A program made the position numbers and the translations under genes. This document shows, piece by piece, positions 1-8,962 of a stretch of DNA of 64,000 nucleotides. The stretch covers positions 1,054,001 through 1,118,000 of the forward strand of contig NZ_QCZD01000001.1 of assembly GCF_003075045.1 (NCBI RefSeq). Reading direction: 5' to 3'. Position 1 is the stretch's first letter. Every line of letters starts with the position of its first letter. Source of the stretch: Maribacter litoralis (lineage in GTDB: Bacteria; Bacteroidota; Bacteroidia; Flavobacteriales; Flavobacteriaceae). The notes beneath the pieces were generated by a model. The model searched no databases and was not told where the DNA came from. It saw only the letters and a program-made list of their open reading frames with translations.

Positions 1-461
1 TACAGACCTCTGGGATCATCCATATACGGTTGTATATCTTCTAGTTTTGGCTTGCCATATGCAGTGGCAGAATTTCTAGACCCTGTAAATCTAACGGTTG
101 GCACAGGAGCTTCACCGTCTGCATGTGAATAATCTACTCCGTTGACATATACGTTGGTAGACTTTGTTTTCCAATACATCTGTAAACGAGACACCATCCA
201 TTCCGGATCAGAAACATGACGTTCTACGTGCTCATCTACCTTTTCATGTAACCCTGACAAAACATCTTTTGCCCATGCTTCTTTTTTGATGGTTTTTTGA
301 AGGTCTTTCTTTTCTGAATTGGTAATGTACAGTCTTGGGTAGCCTTGTTCTAAATTAGTGGGTAATGGGATTTTGCTATTGTCTTGTGCTGATAAGATAA
401 AAGTAATTGAGAAAAAAATACTCGTTAACAGATATGGTTTGATGTTTAATTTTATGGCCAT
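1..461 (-). CDS. Heparinase II/III-fold polysaccharide lyase, N-terminal part (cut by window edge)
   Basis: The reading frame is open from an ATG at 461 to the window edge (about 153 codons) and its 3' end lies outside. It begins with a signal peptide (MAIKLNIKPYLLTSIFF..., cleaved near LSAQ). The next 110 residues align without obvious gaps to the start of the lyase at 12235-15051, sharing PRxYxT, WxVSRLQMxWKTK, FSH/YSH, and APVPTVRFxGxR. It is therefore a paralogue of that enzyme and probably a secreted or periplasmic lyase with an (alpha/alpha) toroid followed by a beta-sandwich. The catalytic part is not visible. It is the last gene seen in an apparent operon with the TlpA gene 29 bases upstream. 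The family call rests on the paralogue; substrate unknown. Confidence 0.75.
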   Translation of the reverse strand, partial: MAIKLNIKPYLLTSIFFSITFILSAQDNSKIPLPTNLEQGYPRLYITNSEKKDLQKTIKKEAWAKDVLSGLHEKVDEHVERHVSDPEWMVSRLQMYWKTKSTNVYVNGVDYSHADGEAPVPTVRFTGSRNSATAYGKPKLEDIQPYMDDPRGL

Positions 462-490
462 AGGTATGTTTAATATTCTAAAATTGGTTA

Positions 491-1696
491 TTATTTTATT
501 ATTCTTTTAATTTCATTCTCTAATTGTTGCCCTCTTAAATCTTTAGCAATAATTACACCTTCAGGATTTAATAGTAAAGTTTTAGGATAGCTAATAATTC
601 CATATTTTTCATTGATTTTATTAATATTGTCAGATACTATTTGAGGCCAAGAAATTTGATGCTTGTTTATTATATAATTTATTTGATCAATAGAACTATT
701 ACCAGCAATACCAAGAATCTCAAATTTGGTGGTATCTATTTCAGAGTACAATTCTTTAAGATGAGGAAATTCCTTAATACATGGAGCACATGAGGTTGCC
801 CAAAAATCTAACAACACGTATTTTCCATGTAAACTACTTAGTGATATCCTATTTTCAGTTTGATGTATCCTGCCTTTAAATTCTAAAGCTTTATACCCTA
901 TCTGAGAAGAATATATTTGACCTTTAGGCTTATCAATAATTTCCAATACTAAGCTGTTCTCATTTTTACGAACTCCTAAATTTTTATAGATTTTATTGCC
1001 AATTTGAAGGTACTCATTGTTTGCAATAATATTTTCCATATAAGTTGCAGGATTTTGACTTATATCTACATTCTTCATAGCAAGATGGATGTTTTCAAAT
1101 GACAAATCCATAAAATTATTAGATTTTATAGCTATTTCCTTACCTTCTAAATTTACTTGACCATATTGTGCAAAACTGTATAACAATTGCTTGTATTCAG
1201 GCATGTATATAATTAAAAGTGGAACACTTTCGGTAGTGATTTCACCATTAATTATACGCTCGGTACTAACATCAATAGCACTACTTTGCATTAGCGAATC
1301 TTTGTTCAAATGAAATAAAGAACCCGCTATTTCAACGGGTCTAAAAACGGGATCATCACTAAAATCGTAGTTATTATTTGTATCAACAATCATGTTAAAT
1401 TCACCATTAACTCCATTTCCGTAAGTTAATGCCACTCTATTTTTTGTAGATTTATCTGATTGATGTGTTAGAATATCCCCTACTTGAACATTAGTCCAAT
1501 CTTTAGGCATTCCTACTACTTTTAATTGAGTTTCTTTTCCTATACCACCATCCAATTCTGAATAAGGATGAATTGCTCCCAACCCGATCAAAAATGGACC
1601 ATACCCATCTTGCATAGTAATTGGTAATTCAATGATTTTATCATCAGAGCAACCTATTATTATAAGTGCAATAGAAAGTAATATTAGTTTTTTCAA
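491..1696 (-). CDS. TlpA-like thioredoxin-fold lipoprotein
   Basis: The protein has 401 residues. It starts with a lipoprotein signal (MKKLILLSIALIIIGC), so it is likely anchored in a membrane facing the periplasm. The last ~140 residues are a TlpA/AhpC-type thioredoxin domain with DFWATSCAPC, the redox pair being Cys303 and Cys306, and the usual cis-Pro region (SYPKTLLLNPEG). The ~260-residue N-terminal part is not a recognised catalytic domain and resembles the variable N-terminal regions of Bacteroidota TlpA proteins. It sits between two polysaccharide lyase genes, 27 bases after the upstream one, so it is probably co-transcribed. A role in disulfide handling of exported locus proteins is inference; a thiol reductase unrelated to the sugar pathway is equally possible. 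Confidence 0.85.
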   Translation of the reverse strand: MKKLILLSIALIIIGCSDDKIIELPITMQDGYGPFLIGLGAIHPYSELDGGIGKETQLKVVGMPKDWTNVQVGDILTHQSDKSTKNRVALTYGNGVNGEFNMIVDTNNNYDFSDDPVFRPVEIAGSLFHLNKDSLMQSSAIDVSTERIINGEITTESVPLLIIYMPEYKQLLYSFAQYGQVNLEGKEIAIKSNNFMDLSFENIHLAMKNVDISQNPATYMENIIANNEYLQIGNKIYKNLGVRKNENSLVLEIIDKPKGQIYSSQIGYKALEFKGRIHQTENRISLSSLHGKYVLLDFWATSCAPCIKEFPHLKELYSEIDTTKFEILGIAGNSSIDQINYIINKHQISWPQIVSDNINKINEKYGIISYPKTLLLNPEGVIIAKDLRGQQLENEIKRIIK

Positions 1697-1723
1697 ATTA
1701 TTTTCTCTTTATTCTATAATCAT

Positions 1724-3679
1724 CTATTCCTCAAAAGGTGTATATATAATTCTTAAAATCCCTTCTTCAGTAAGATTTTTAGCTTCGATTCCTATTTTGT
1801 ACGCAGGACCGCCTTCTCTCAAATGCTTTACAGGAACTAGTTCATCTTTAATTCTAAATTCAAAACCCTCGCTCGTAATTTCGGCTTTTACTTTCTGATG
1901 TTCTGTTGTTAGAATGACGGTATTTTCATCAATAATTTCATACGCATTTAAAGTCATTATTGCAGAACCAAAACTAACGGGTTCCGTGGCTATAAAATGG
2001 TCTTCTATGGTTATGGTTCCTTTTCCGGACTTATCATTTGTTACGGTCCTTTCTAAGGTTTGTAACGTGGGCAACTCATAAGCAGGTAAAATATCCATAA
2101 CCACCTTATCTATTTTTCCACTGAAATCTGTTTCCGTAATAATTCCCTTAAATTCAATTCCGTTAGACTGTAAGGTGTTGTTGACCATGGGTACGGGATG
2201 CCCCCAAGAACTTCTGGCTTTATTATCTGGCGAAAATGATCCTGCTCGATACGATGGAGCTCCTATATCTCCAGCAATAATTTCATCGTTTAAAACCAAA
2301 GAATAGGTACCAACATCACTATGATTATGATTTTCTGCGTTGTGACCCGCTTTTACCGCTATTGAAAAGGGCACTTCTTGCTTTCCCCTTGAAATGACCA
2401 TTCCGAAATCATTAAAATAAGTATGATCAGGTAACTGCGAGGTATTTGATGTATCCGCAACTTGAAACATTTCTGGGTTTTGCCAAGCAATTAATTGTTC
2501 AGCTGCTTCTTCCATTCTTATTTCCGTTGGCGTAATAGCTCCGTAATATTCAGCCGATAATACATCGGCAAAATTGCTACCCTTTCTTGAGATGGAGGAA
2601 ACACCATCTGAAAAGGGAGAACAGACCTTTTTCTGAATTTCAAAACCTTCAGGAAAGTTGCCTACATTTTTCATTTTTTCGGCATTATTGAATGTAAACA
2701 AATCGATTCTACCATCTGTATAATCATATAGTATTTGAGCTAAATACAAATAATGACCAAAGCCGTAGCCCCAATATCCCAAACCTTCCGAACAATACCC
2801 GTCATCACCAAATCCGCTTAAATAATACGTCATGCTATTCAGCGCCGAACCTACTGTTGCCAAACGCTTTTCATAACTTTCTGAACTGGTAATCGTAGTC
2901 AATACCGTCCCACTTGTACAAACCGAATTCCAATTACTGGTACTCTTGATCCATTTATTATTTTCGTCCAAATACTTTGTACTTTTTAAATATGAATCGG
3001 TAATACGCTTTTGTAGCTGTACATGAATGTCGTCTCGTAACGACTTTGGTAATTTATCTTCCAACAGGTTTTCTGCCAATGCAAGAACTCCGCCAAATTT
3101 TCGAGCGCCCAAATCAATGGAAACTCTTCTTCCTTCCAAAACGCCATTATTCTCATCATCATGATTGGGATGCAACCATGATTTCATGCTCATTATCGCT
3201 TTACTATACGTTTCTATCTGTGGTAAAAAACGCCCTTTATTCTCGATACACTCCGCAAGAATAAAACGTTCTAAACGGTCCATGGTTCGGTAGTATCTTG
3301 GTTTGTAAATTCCTCGGTTACCATCTTTATTGGCAAGACGATAAATACTGTCGGTAATGGGCACTTCGGGTTTTCTTTCTAAAAGCTCTAATGCCTTTGC
3401 CAAATATTCTTTACCCGAGGTAGTTTCCGCAATACCTTTCCAATATGCCCTGTTCGATATTTTTGGGGCTGGCTGAAATGCTTCTTTTGGCATAACTTCT
3501 TTAAGCATTGCTATCTGCTTGCTCGTAGGGTAAATAGTGTCCTTATCGGCAAGATCCAAATAAGCTTTAATATCCAACTTTTTAACTTCTGTCTTTTCTT
3601 GACCCGTACAGGAATTTAAAATGATGAGTGATAAAACTAAAATAAGTGCATATACTATGTGTCGTTTACGTTCTTCCAT
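1724..3679 (-). CDS. Heparinase II/III family lipoprotein (polysaccharide lyase)
   Basis: The protein has 651 residues and a lipoprotein signal (LSLIILNSC). The N-terminal ~330 residues are helix-rich as in an alpha/alpha toroid, with a Tyr-rich segment YWGYGFGHYLYLAQ. The C-terminal half matches the heparinase II/III beta-sandwich, with AGHNAENHNHSDVG (near residues 443-456) followed by GDIGAPSYRAG. In the family this His-rich loop contributes catalytic or metal-binding residues, and an upstream Tyr acts in beta-elimination. It therefore probably cleaves a uronic-acid polysaccharide and leaves an unsaturated end that the GH88 of this locus could remove. It is distinct in sequence from the other two lyases here. 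A 247-base gap upstream suggests its own promoter. Which PL family it belongs to cannot be decided by eye. Confidence 0.8.
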   Translation of the reverse strand: MEERKRHIVYALILVLSLIILNSCTGQEKTEVKKLDIKAYLDLADKDTIYPTSKQIAMLKEVMPKEAFQPAPKISNRAYWKGIAETTSGKEYLAKALELLERKPEVPITDSIYRLANKDGNRGIYKPRYYRTMDRLERFILAECIENKGRFLPQIETYSKAIMSMKSWLHPNHDDENNGVLEGRRVSIDLGARKFGGVLALAENLLEDKLPKSLRDDIHVQLQKRITDSYLKSTKYLDENNKWIKSTSNWNSVCTSGTVLTTITSSESYEKRLATVGSALNSMTYYLSGFGDDGYCSEGLGYWGYGFGHYLYLAQILYDYTDGRIDLFTFNNAEKMKNVGNFPEGFEIQKKVCSPFSDGVSSISRKGSNFADVLSAEYYGAITPTEIRMEEAAEQLIAWQNPEMFQVADTSNTSQLPDHTYFNDFGMVISRGKQEVPFSIAVKAGHNAENHNHSDVGTYSLVLNDEIIAGDIGAPSYRAGSFSPDNKARSSWGHPVPMVNNTLQSNGIEFKGIITETDFSGKIDKVVMDILPAYELPTLQTLERTVTNDKSGKGTITIEDHFIATEPVSFGSAIMTLNAYEIIDENTVILTTEHQKVKAEITSEGFEFRIKDELVPVKHLREGGPAYKIGIEAKNLTEEGILRIIYTPFEE

Positions 3680-3926
3680 ATTCGCATTAAAAAATTCTTA
3701 TAACCTTGTTGTTTATGATCAACTACAAGCCTATCTCTTATAGCTATAGCAATGTTACTTTTTTTACTTAAAAATGGCTTAAATCATAGTTCAATGTATA
3801 TAAATTATGATGCGCAACCTTTATTTCATTGCAATTCAAGGAATATTGCAAACCGGAGATATATTTAATTCTAAACAAATTGATAGGGTACCTTATGAAA
3901 GTACCGTCAAATTACATGCTATTTTT

Positions 3927-6338
3927 CTACTGAAAAGTAAAGTTATAGGTAAGTGCCAAAATTGGACTGTTGGATACTTCTAACTGGTAAGAGCCTAAAG
4001 GAAATCCTCCGAAAAAATCCTTATCTATATTACCATCTCGCTGTGAGTAGAATCTGCTATAAGCGTTTTTTCGTCCGTAGACATTATAAACGGTAAACGT
4101 CCAATCTCCCAACCAACGCGCATTTTTCTTTTTACTGTAAGCTACCTTCCATGAAAAATCCAACCGATGATATGTTGGCAATCTATCATTATTTCGTTCT
4201 AAAAAAATAGGAACGTTTTTATCTTCAAATTCAAAAACACCATTGGCAATGGTATACGGTCTACCGGTTTGTCCTGTAAAATTAAAACTAACTGTATTAT
4301 ACTTGTCGGCAATGATATTGACCGAAGCATTAATTATATGAGGTCTATCAAAATCTGAACTAAACCAATTATTATTGTTGATCCTATTCGCTAAAACGGC
4401 TTCATCTGAACGCAGCAAACTTCTAGACCAAGCATAATTTAACCATCCGTTTACATTGCCCACCTTTTTTTTAAAACTCAGTTCTACACCATATGCTTTT
4501 CCTTCTACTTGGGCTACACTTTGCTCTATAGATTCTGCCAAAAAGAAATCTGCTCCTGGTCTATAGGTCAAATTGTTTTTAGAACTACGAAAATAACCTT
4601 CTACACCCACCTCAATTTCATTATTTTTTAGGTTTTTATATAATCCGAATCCATAGGCATAACTACTTTGTGGTTTTATAAAACTATCTGAAGTTTTCCA
4701 TCTAGAAGTTGGTAAGGGCGTTGTACTGTTGTACACATTCTGTAAATATTGATTTGCATTTGCGAAGCTTGCTTTGACAGAAGTACTTTCATCAACCTTA
4801 AAATTAACACCCAACCTAGGTTCTAGATTATTGTATGACTGTACTTTTTTACCTTTCTCAATAAAATTACTTTCTATGACCACTTCCCCTGCTTCATCGT
4901 AACTATTAAGAACATATGGTCCATTAAACTGAAAATAATTGTAGCGTAATCCTGCAGATAATGTCAAATTACGTTTAGGTTTCCAATTCACATTAGCATA
5001 GCCCGATAGTTCATAACTGTTTTCTTCAAGAAGATTTACTGGTAATACGCCGTTTGATAAACCAGGATCCAATTCTCCTGGATTGATCTTATAATTATTT
5101 AGTTGTACACCCGTATAATAATCTAGTTTTTCGGAGACCTTATTTGATACTTCAGAAATTAGGCTTGTATAATGTATTCCAGATTTATATTCTATTTCAT
5201 TGGTGTTCTCCAATTCGGGAAAAGTGTTTTTTGGTGAATAATTACTTGCAACAAAAATGGTTTTTAAACTTACCTTTTCATTGAAGGTATGTGACCAATT
5301 TAGTGTACCGTTCAACGTTTTAAAATCATACTGATTATTTTCAGCATTGATGTTTTCCACCTTCGTAATTAAATCAAGTTGATAAAAATCTTCACTATAG
5401 AAACCCGTGAATGAAATTTGATCTTTTTCTGTAGGTAGGTACAAAAGCTTTATTGTACTATCATAAAACCTAGCTTTTGTATTCTTTAAGCGTTCTGAAA
5501 ATATGGGCAGTAAAAAATCCGATAATCCGGCACGTATGCCTGCCATGACCATTAATTTATCTTTAATTAGAGGTGTTTCAACGGTTAGTCTGCTAGATAC
5601 CAAACCTACCCCTCCAGATAATTTAAACTTATCTACATACGGATTTCTCACTTTTATATCCAATACGGACGTTGACCTACCGCCATATCTTGCAGGAATA
5701 TTAGCTCTGTAAATATCTATCGAAGCCAGGGCATCCGGGGTAAAAACCGAAAACAATCCAAATAAATGAGTAGGATTAAATACCGGTGCATAATCATACA
5801 ACAATAAATTCTGATCTAAAGACCCTCCTCTCACCGAAATTCCATTACTTATTTCCCCTGAATTATTTACGCCAGGCATTAGCGTAACACTTCTCAGGAC
5901 ATCAAATTCACCAAGGGCGGCAGGCATTTTTTTCAATTCTTGGGATTGTAGTTGCAGCACACCCATTTGAGGTGATTCCAACAATTCATTCCTTTTCTTT
6001 GCCCTAACGACTACCTCGGACAACTGCTCATTATTTTCAGTAAGAAATAACTCTAGTACCGTATCTTCTTCTAAAGTTATGTTTTGTCTATTCTCATCAA
6101 ACCCTATATGTGAAACACGTATAGAATAATCATCTTGCTGTAATTGTATTGAGAATTCACCATTCGTGTTCGAGACTCCACCACATGAACAAGGCACAAT
6201 AAAAATATTGGCATTCTCTAAAGGCTCATCGGTTAAACTATTTCTTAGTTTAATTGTTAAATTATAATCTTGCCCTAGAACGCTAGACCCCATCAATAAA
6301 AAACCTGTGTACAATAGATATAAAAATGATGTTTTCAT
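3927..6338 (-). CDS. TonB-dependent outer-membrane receptor with carboxypeptidase-like N-terminal domain
   Basis: The protein has 803 residues: a signal peptide (ends VLGQ), a carboxypeptidase-regulatory-like beta-sandwich (about 26-110), a plug (about 115-250, with ISVRGGSLDQNLLLYD and IPARYGGRSTSVLDI), and a long beta-barrel ending in the aromatic strand LTYNFTFQ. It is shorter than SusC-type receptors (~1000 residues) and lacks their typical motifs. Its partner, 31 bases upstream, is a DUF4249 lipoprotein rather than SusD, a combination common in Bacteroidota. It should import some substrate across the outer membrane using TonB energy. The N-terminal domain contains an unusual CSCGG (near residue 50). 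Substrate unknown; a ligand made by the neighbouring enzymes is possible, but so is a metal or peptide. Confidence 0.88.
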   Translation of the reverse strand: MKTSFLYLLYTGFLLMGSSVLGQDYNLTIKLRNSLTDEPLENANIFIVPCSCGGVSNTNGEFSIQLQQDDYSIRVSHIGFDENRQNITLEEDTVLELFLTENNEQLSEVVVRAKKRNELLESPQMGVLQLQSQELKKMPAALGEFDVLRSVTLMPGVNNSGEISNGISVRGGSLDQNLLLYDYAPVFNPTHLFGLFSVFTPDALASIDIYRANIPARYGGRSTSVLDIKVRNPYVDKFKLSGGVGLVSSRLTVETPLIKDKLMVMAGIRAGLSDFLLPIFSERLKNTKARFYDSTIKLLYLPTEKDQISFTGFYSEDFYQLDLITKVENINAENNQYDFKTLNGTLNWSHTFNEKVSLKTIFVASNYSPKNTFPELENTNEIEYKSGIHYTSLISEVSNKVSEKLDYYTGVQLNNYKINPGELDPGLSNGVLPVNLLEENSYELSGYANVNWKPKRNLTLSAGLRYNYFQFNGPYVLNSYDEAGEVVIESNFIEKGKKVQSYNNLEPRLGVNFKVDESTSVKASFANANQYLQNVYNSTTPLPTSRWKTSDSFIKPQSSYAYGFGLYKNLKNNEIEVGVEGYFRSSKNNLTYRPGADFFLAESIEQSVAQVEGKAYGVELSFKKKVGNVNGWLNYAWSRSLLRSDEAVLANRINNNNWFSSDFDRPHIINASVNIIADKYNTVSFNFTGQTGRPYTIANGVFEFEDKNVPIFLERNNDRLPTYHRLDFSWKVAYSKKKNARWLGDWTFTVYNVYGRKNAYSRFYSQRDGNIDKDFFGGFPLGSYQLEVSNSPILALTYNFTFQ

Positions 6339-6369
6339 TTGCGCCTTGTCTTTGGATTAATAAACAGAC

Positions 6370-7509
6370 TTAGTTCCATCCCTCTGGCTCGATATAGGTT
6401 AGATAGCGGGATTCCGAACCACATGGAGCCACGTAAACCCTCTGATCTTCTGGTATAGGGCTTGATTCTTTCCTAGGAACAGGGCTTATCTCAAGTGCGT
6501 CTTCTTTTATGGCAGAACGTTCAATAAGTAACCTTTTTTCCGATCCGGCGGCAGCAGTAAATCTACCTAGTACTACCTCCTGATCGTCATTGGGATTAAT
6601 GATATTTCCAAATAATGGTGCTGGAGGAGGAGCATTTAGACCATTGTTGTCGTCAACAATATCTTTTAAAACAGCAAAGTACTTATATGCTGCTGGTGAA
6701 ATTGAGTATTGCTGAAGTTCCACTAAAATTTTATTCTTTTTATATAATAATAAAGTAGCAACAGGCAATTGAAGGGAATTTCCGTTTACAAAGTCATCCG
6801 CAAAAATGTTAACCCGAGTATCATAACGTATTTGCCAACAGTCAGATTCACAATAATAGGTAAAATAGGGTGGTATGTCTACACGTTGAGGGTCAGTATA
6901 AAGGGTACATTTACCATCTCTAAAATTCATGGCCTCAAAACACATTTCACAGATCTCCTTTTTCTCAAAAGTTCGATAACTCCAATAATAAAAATTACCT
7001 TTTTCTGGAGGGTCATTTATATCTACAAAAATTGTATGACCTGGCGCAAATTTGTCTTTACTGGCAACATACTCAAGTTCACTTTCATATACAGCTTTGG
7101 CATCTGAAATACCTACCAACTCAGCCATTGTTTCAGGTGTGGATATATATTCCGTACCATCTTCCAATTTTACATTTAATTGCCAAGTATCTCCTTCTGC
7201 AGCTACAAAATCAAAAGGTGGTAGATACCTTTCATTTACTTCATCTTCTTCGAGGGATATAGTTTCATTGGTGTCAATATTTATAAAAGTTACCTCTGCA
7301 TTACTCTCAAAGACATTCACATAGCTATTTACTCCAACGTTAAACTCATTTAACCTATAAATCTTGGCATAAGAAGACCCTTGGAAATTTGAAACAAAAG
7401 CTTCTACGGACATTAGCCCATCTTTTATGTCAAATTCTGGGGTTGTAGGGTTAGTACAACCTAAAAACAGGAAAATTAGACTAACCCCAAATACAATTCT
7501 TGATTTCAT
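6370..7509 (-). CDS. DUF4249-type lipoprotein partner of the TonB receptor
   Basis: The protein has 379 residues with a clear lipobox (IFLFLGC). Features typical of DUF4249 are the opening 'VEAFVSN' strand, repeated beta-rich segments, the 'NDDQEVVLGRF' stretch and the position directly before a non-SusC TonB receptor. By analogy it is an outer-membrane surface lipoprotein working with that receptor. A cluster of cysteines lies in the middle: EICEMC (CxxC), GKC, then YYCESDCW. They could form disulfides or bind a metal. It is separated from the GH29 gene upstream by 77 bases. The family assignment is from overall pattern and context; the molecular function of DUF4249 is not established. Confidence 0.75.
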   Translation of the reverse strand: MKSRIVFGVSLIFLFLGCTNPTTPEFDIKDGLMSVEAFVSNFQGSSYAKIYRLNEFNVGVNSYVNVFESNAEVTFINIDTNETISLEEDEVNERYLPPFDFVAAEGDTWQLNVKLEDGTEYISTPETMAELVGISDAKAVYESELEYVASKDKFAPGHTIFVDINDPPEKGNFYYWSYRTFEKKEICEMCFEAMNFRDGKCTLYTDPQRVDIPPYFTYYCESDCWQIRYDTRVNIFADDFVNGNSLQLPVATLLLYKKNKILVELQQYSISPAAYKYFAVLKDIVDDNNGLNAPPPAPLFGNIINPNDDQEVVLGRFTAAAGSEKRLLIERSAIKEDALEISPVPRKESSPIPEDQRVYVAPCGSESRYLTYIEPEGWN

Positions 7510-7586
7510 TTTAACAATACCCTTATATCACCCAATCCTAGTTTTTGAAACACCATTTAGATCAATGATCCGCTTAAATAAATTAC

Positions 7587-8936
7587 CTAAATTTCTAGTT
7601 TTAAAACAATTACCTCTGAATCAGGTTTTTCTGTTGGTAATTCTACAACTATACCATCTGCGGTAGATTGAGTCTTTAATGTCGCTGCATTCGTCAACAT
7701 GGAAGCTTTGTTCAGCTTAATAGCTTTGTTCAATTTCAACTTGCCATCTTCTGGCCAGTTAAAGATATGGGCATAAATTACACCTTCTTTTGAGGTATAT
7801 CTTCCCCACTCAGGCATATCGAACGGACTAGCTTTTGCTCCATAAACTGCTTCACCGTTTGCATCTGTCCAATCGCCCAAAGCCTTTAATCGTCTAATAC
7901 TTTGAGATGGAAATCTACCATAACCATCAGGACCAATATTCAACAAGAAGTTTCCTCCTTTTGATACAATATCGACCAATTTTTGAATTAAATCTTCACT
8001 ACTTTTCCATTTGGTATCGTCTGGCTTATAGCCCCAAGTACCGTTCATGGTCATACAAGCTTCCCAATCTTCGTCTATACCCGTTGCTGGTATTTCTTGC
8101 TCTGGAGTACCAAAATCACCTGCGAAATTCCCTTCCATATCCATGCCTTCCATGCCTTTTCTACCTTTATCAACCCTGTTGTTTATAATGGTATTCGGCT
8201 GCATATCTCGTATAAAACCGTACATTTCCTTACCCATTTCTGTGGTATAATCGGCAATCCAATCCCCATCAAACCAAACCACATCAATATCTCCGTAATT
8301 GGTCAGCAATTCTTTCACTTGTGGTTTGAGATAGTTTTTATAGTACTGCGGAAACTCAGGATTCACAACGGTCTGGTCTTTTTGACCTGCATTGTAATTA
8401 GGGTAAAGATTTCCCTGCGCCTGTGGATGGTGCCAATCTACGATGGAGTGATACACTCCAAACTTAATTCCCTGCTTTCTTGAGGCTTCTGCCAATTCCT
8501 TAATAATATCGCGTTTAAAGGGTGAAGCATCCATAATATCATAATCCGATACTTTGGAGTCCCATAGACCGAATCCGTCATGGTGTTTAGAGGTGATAAC
8601 GATATATTTCATACCGGCATCTTTCGCCATTTTCACCCAATCATCTGCATTGAACAACTCAGGATTGAACATTGCCGGAAACTTCTCGTACTCTTCAATA
8701 GTATAATCCAACTTATCCATTGCCCATTCAGCACCACCGCCTGCAATTTTTTCTCCTCTTTCTCCACCAATTATAGAGTAGGCTCCCCAGTGAATAAACA
8801 TACCGAACTTGGCATCTCGCCACCACTCCATTCGCTCATCATCAGATAATTGCACCACTTTTTTAGTTTGGGCACAACCTGTATTCATACTTGCTACAAG
8901 TACAAATGCCGTTAGTATTTTTGTGAATTTTTTCAT
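7587..8936 (-). CDS. GH29 alpha-L-fucosidase
   Basis: The protein has 449 residues with an N-terminal lipoprotein-like signal (VLVASMNTGC). The catalytic domain shows the family hallmarks: WWRDAKFGMFIHWGAYS near the start, ITSKHHDGFGLWDS, GVYHSIVDWHHP, then VWFDGDW, where Asp223 is the expected nucleophile, and GGNFLLNIGPDGYG. GH29 enzymes release alpha-linked L-fucose by a retaining mechanism. The short beta-domain after the barrel fits the usual ~450-residue length. It follows the beta-helix gene by 26 bases at the 3' end of the overlapping operon. This implies the substrate carries fucose, although some GH29 members accept related sugars. Confidence 0.93.
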   Translation of the reverse strand: MKKFTKILTAFVLVASMNTGCAQTKKVVQLSDDERMEWWRDAKFGMFIHWGAYSIIGGERGEKIAGGGAEWAMDKLDYTIEEYEKFPAMFNPELFNADDWVKMAKDAGMKYIVITSKHHDGFGLWDSKVSDYDIMDASPFKRDIIKELAEASRKQGIKFGVYHSIVDWHHPQAQGNLYPNYNAGQKDQTVVNPEFPQYYKNYLKPQVKELLTNYGDIDVVWFDGDWIADYTTEMGKEMYGFIRDMQPNTIINNRVDKGRKGMEGMDMEGNFAGDFGTPEQEIPATGIDEDWEACMTMNGTWGYKPDDTKWKSSEDLIQKLVDIVSKGGNFLLNIGPDGYGRFPSQSIRRLKALGDWTDANGEAVYGAKASPFDMPEWGRYTSKEGVIYAHIFNWPEDGKLKLNKAIKLNKASMLTNAATLKTQSTADGIVVELPTEKPDSEVIVLKLEI

Positions 8937-8962
8937 GTTGTTATTGTTTACTGTATTGATTA

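Noticed and set aside
6180-6200. VPCSCGG in the TonB receptor is the same as in the MauE-like protein at 63.2 kb
   Set aside because: The folds and positions differ and the surrounding residues do not align, so this is most likely convergence or chance, not a shared module.
7032-7324. Overlapping plus-strand frames within the DUF4249 gene
   Set aside because: They are antisense shadows of a gene with a clear lipobox and family pattern.
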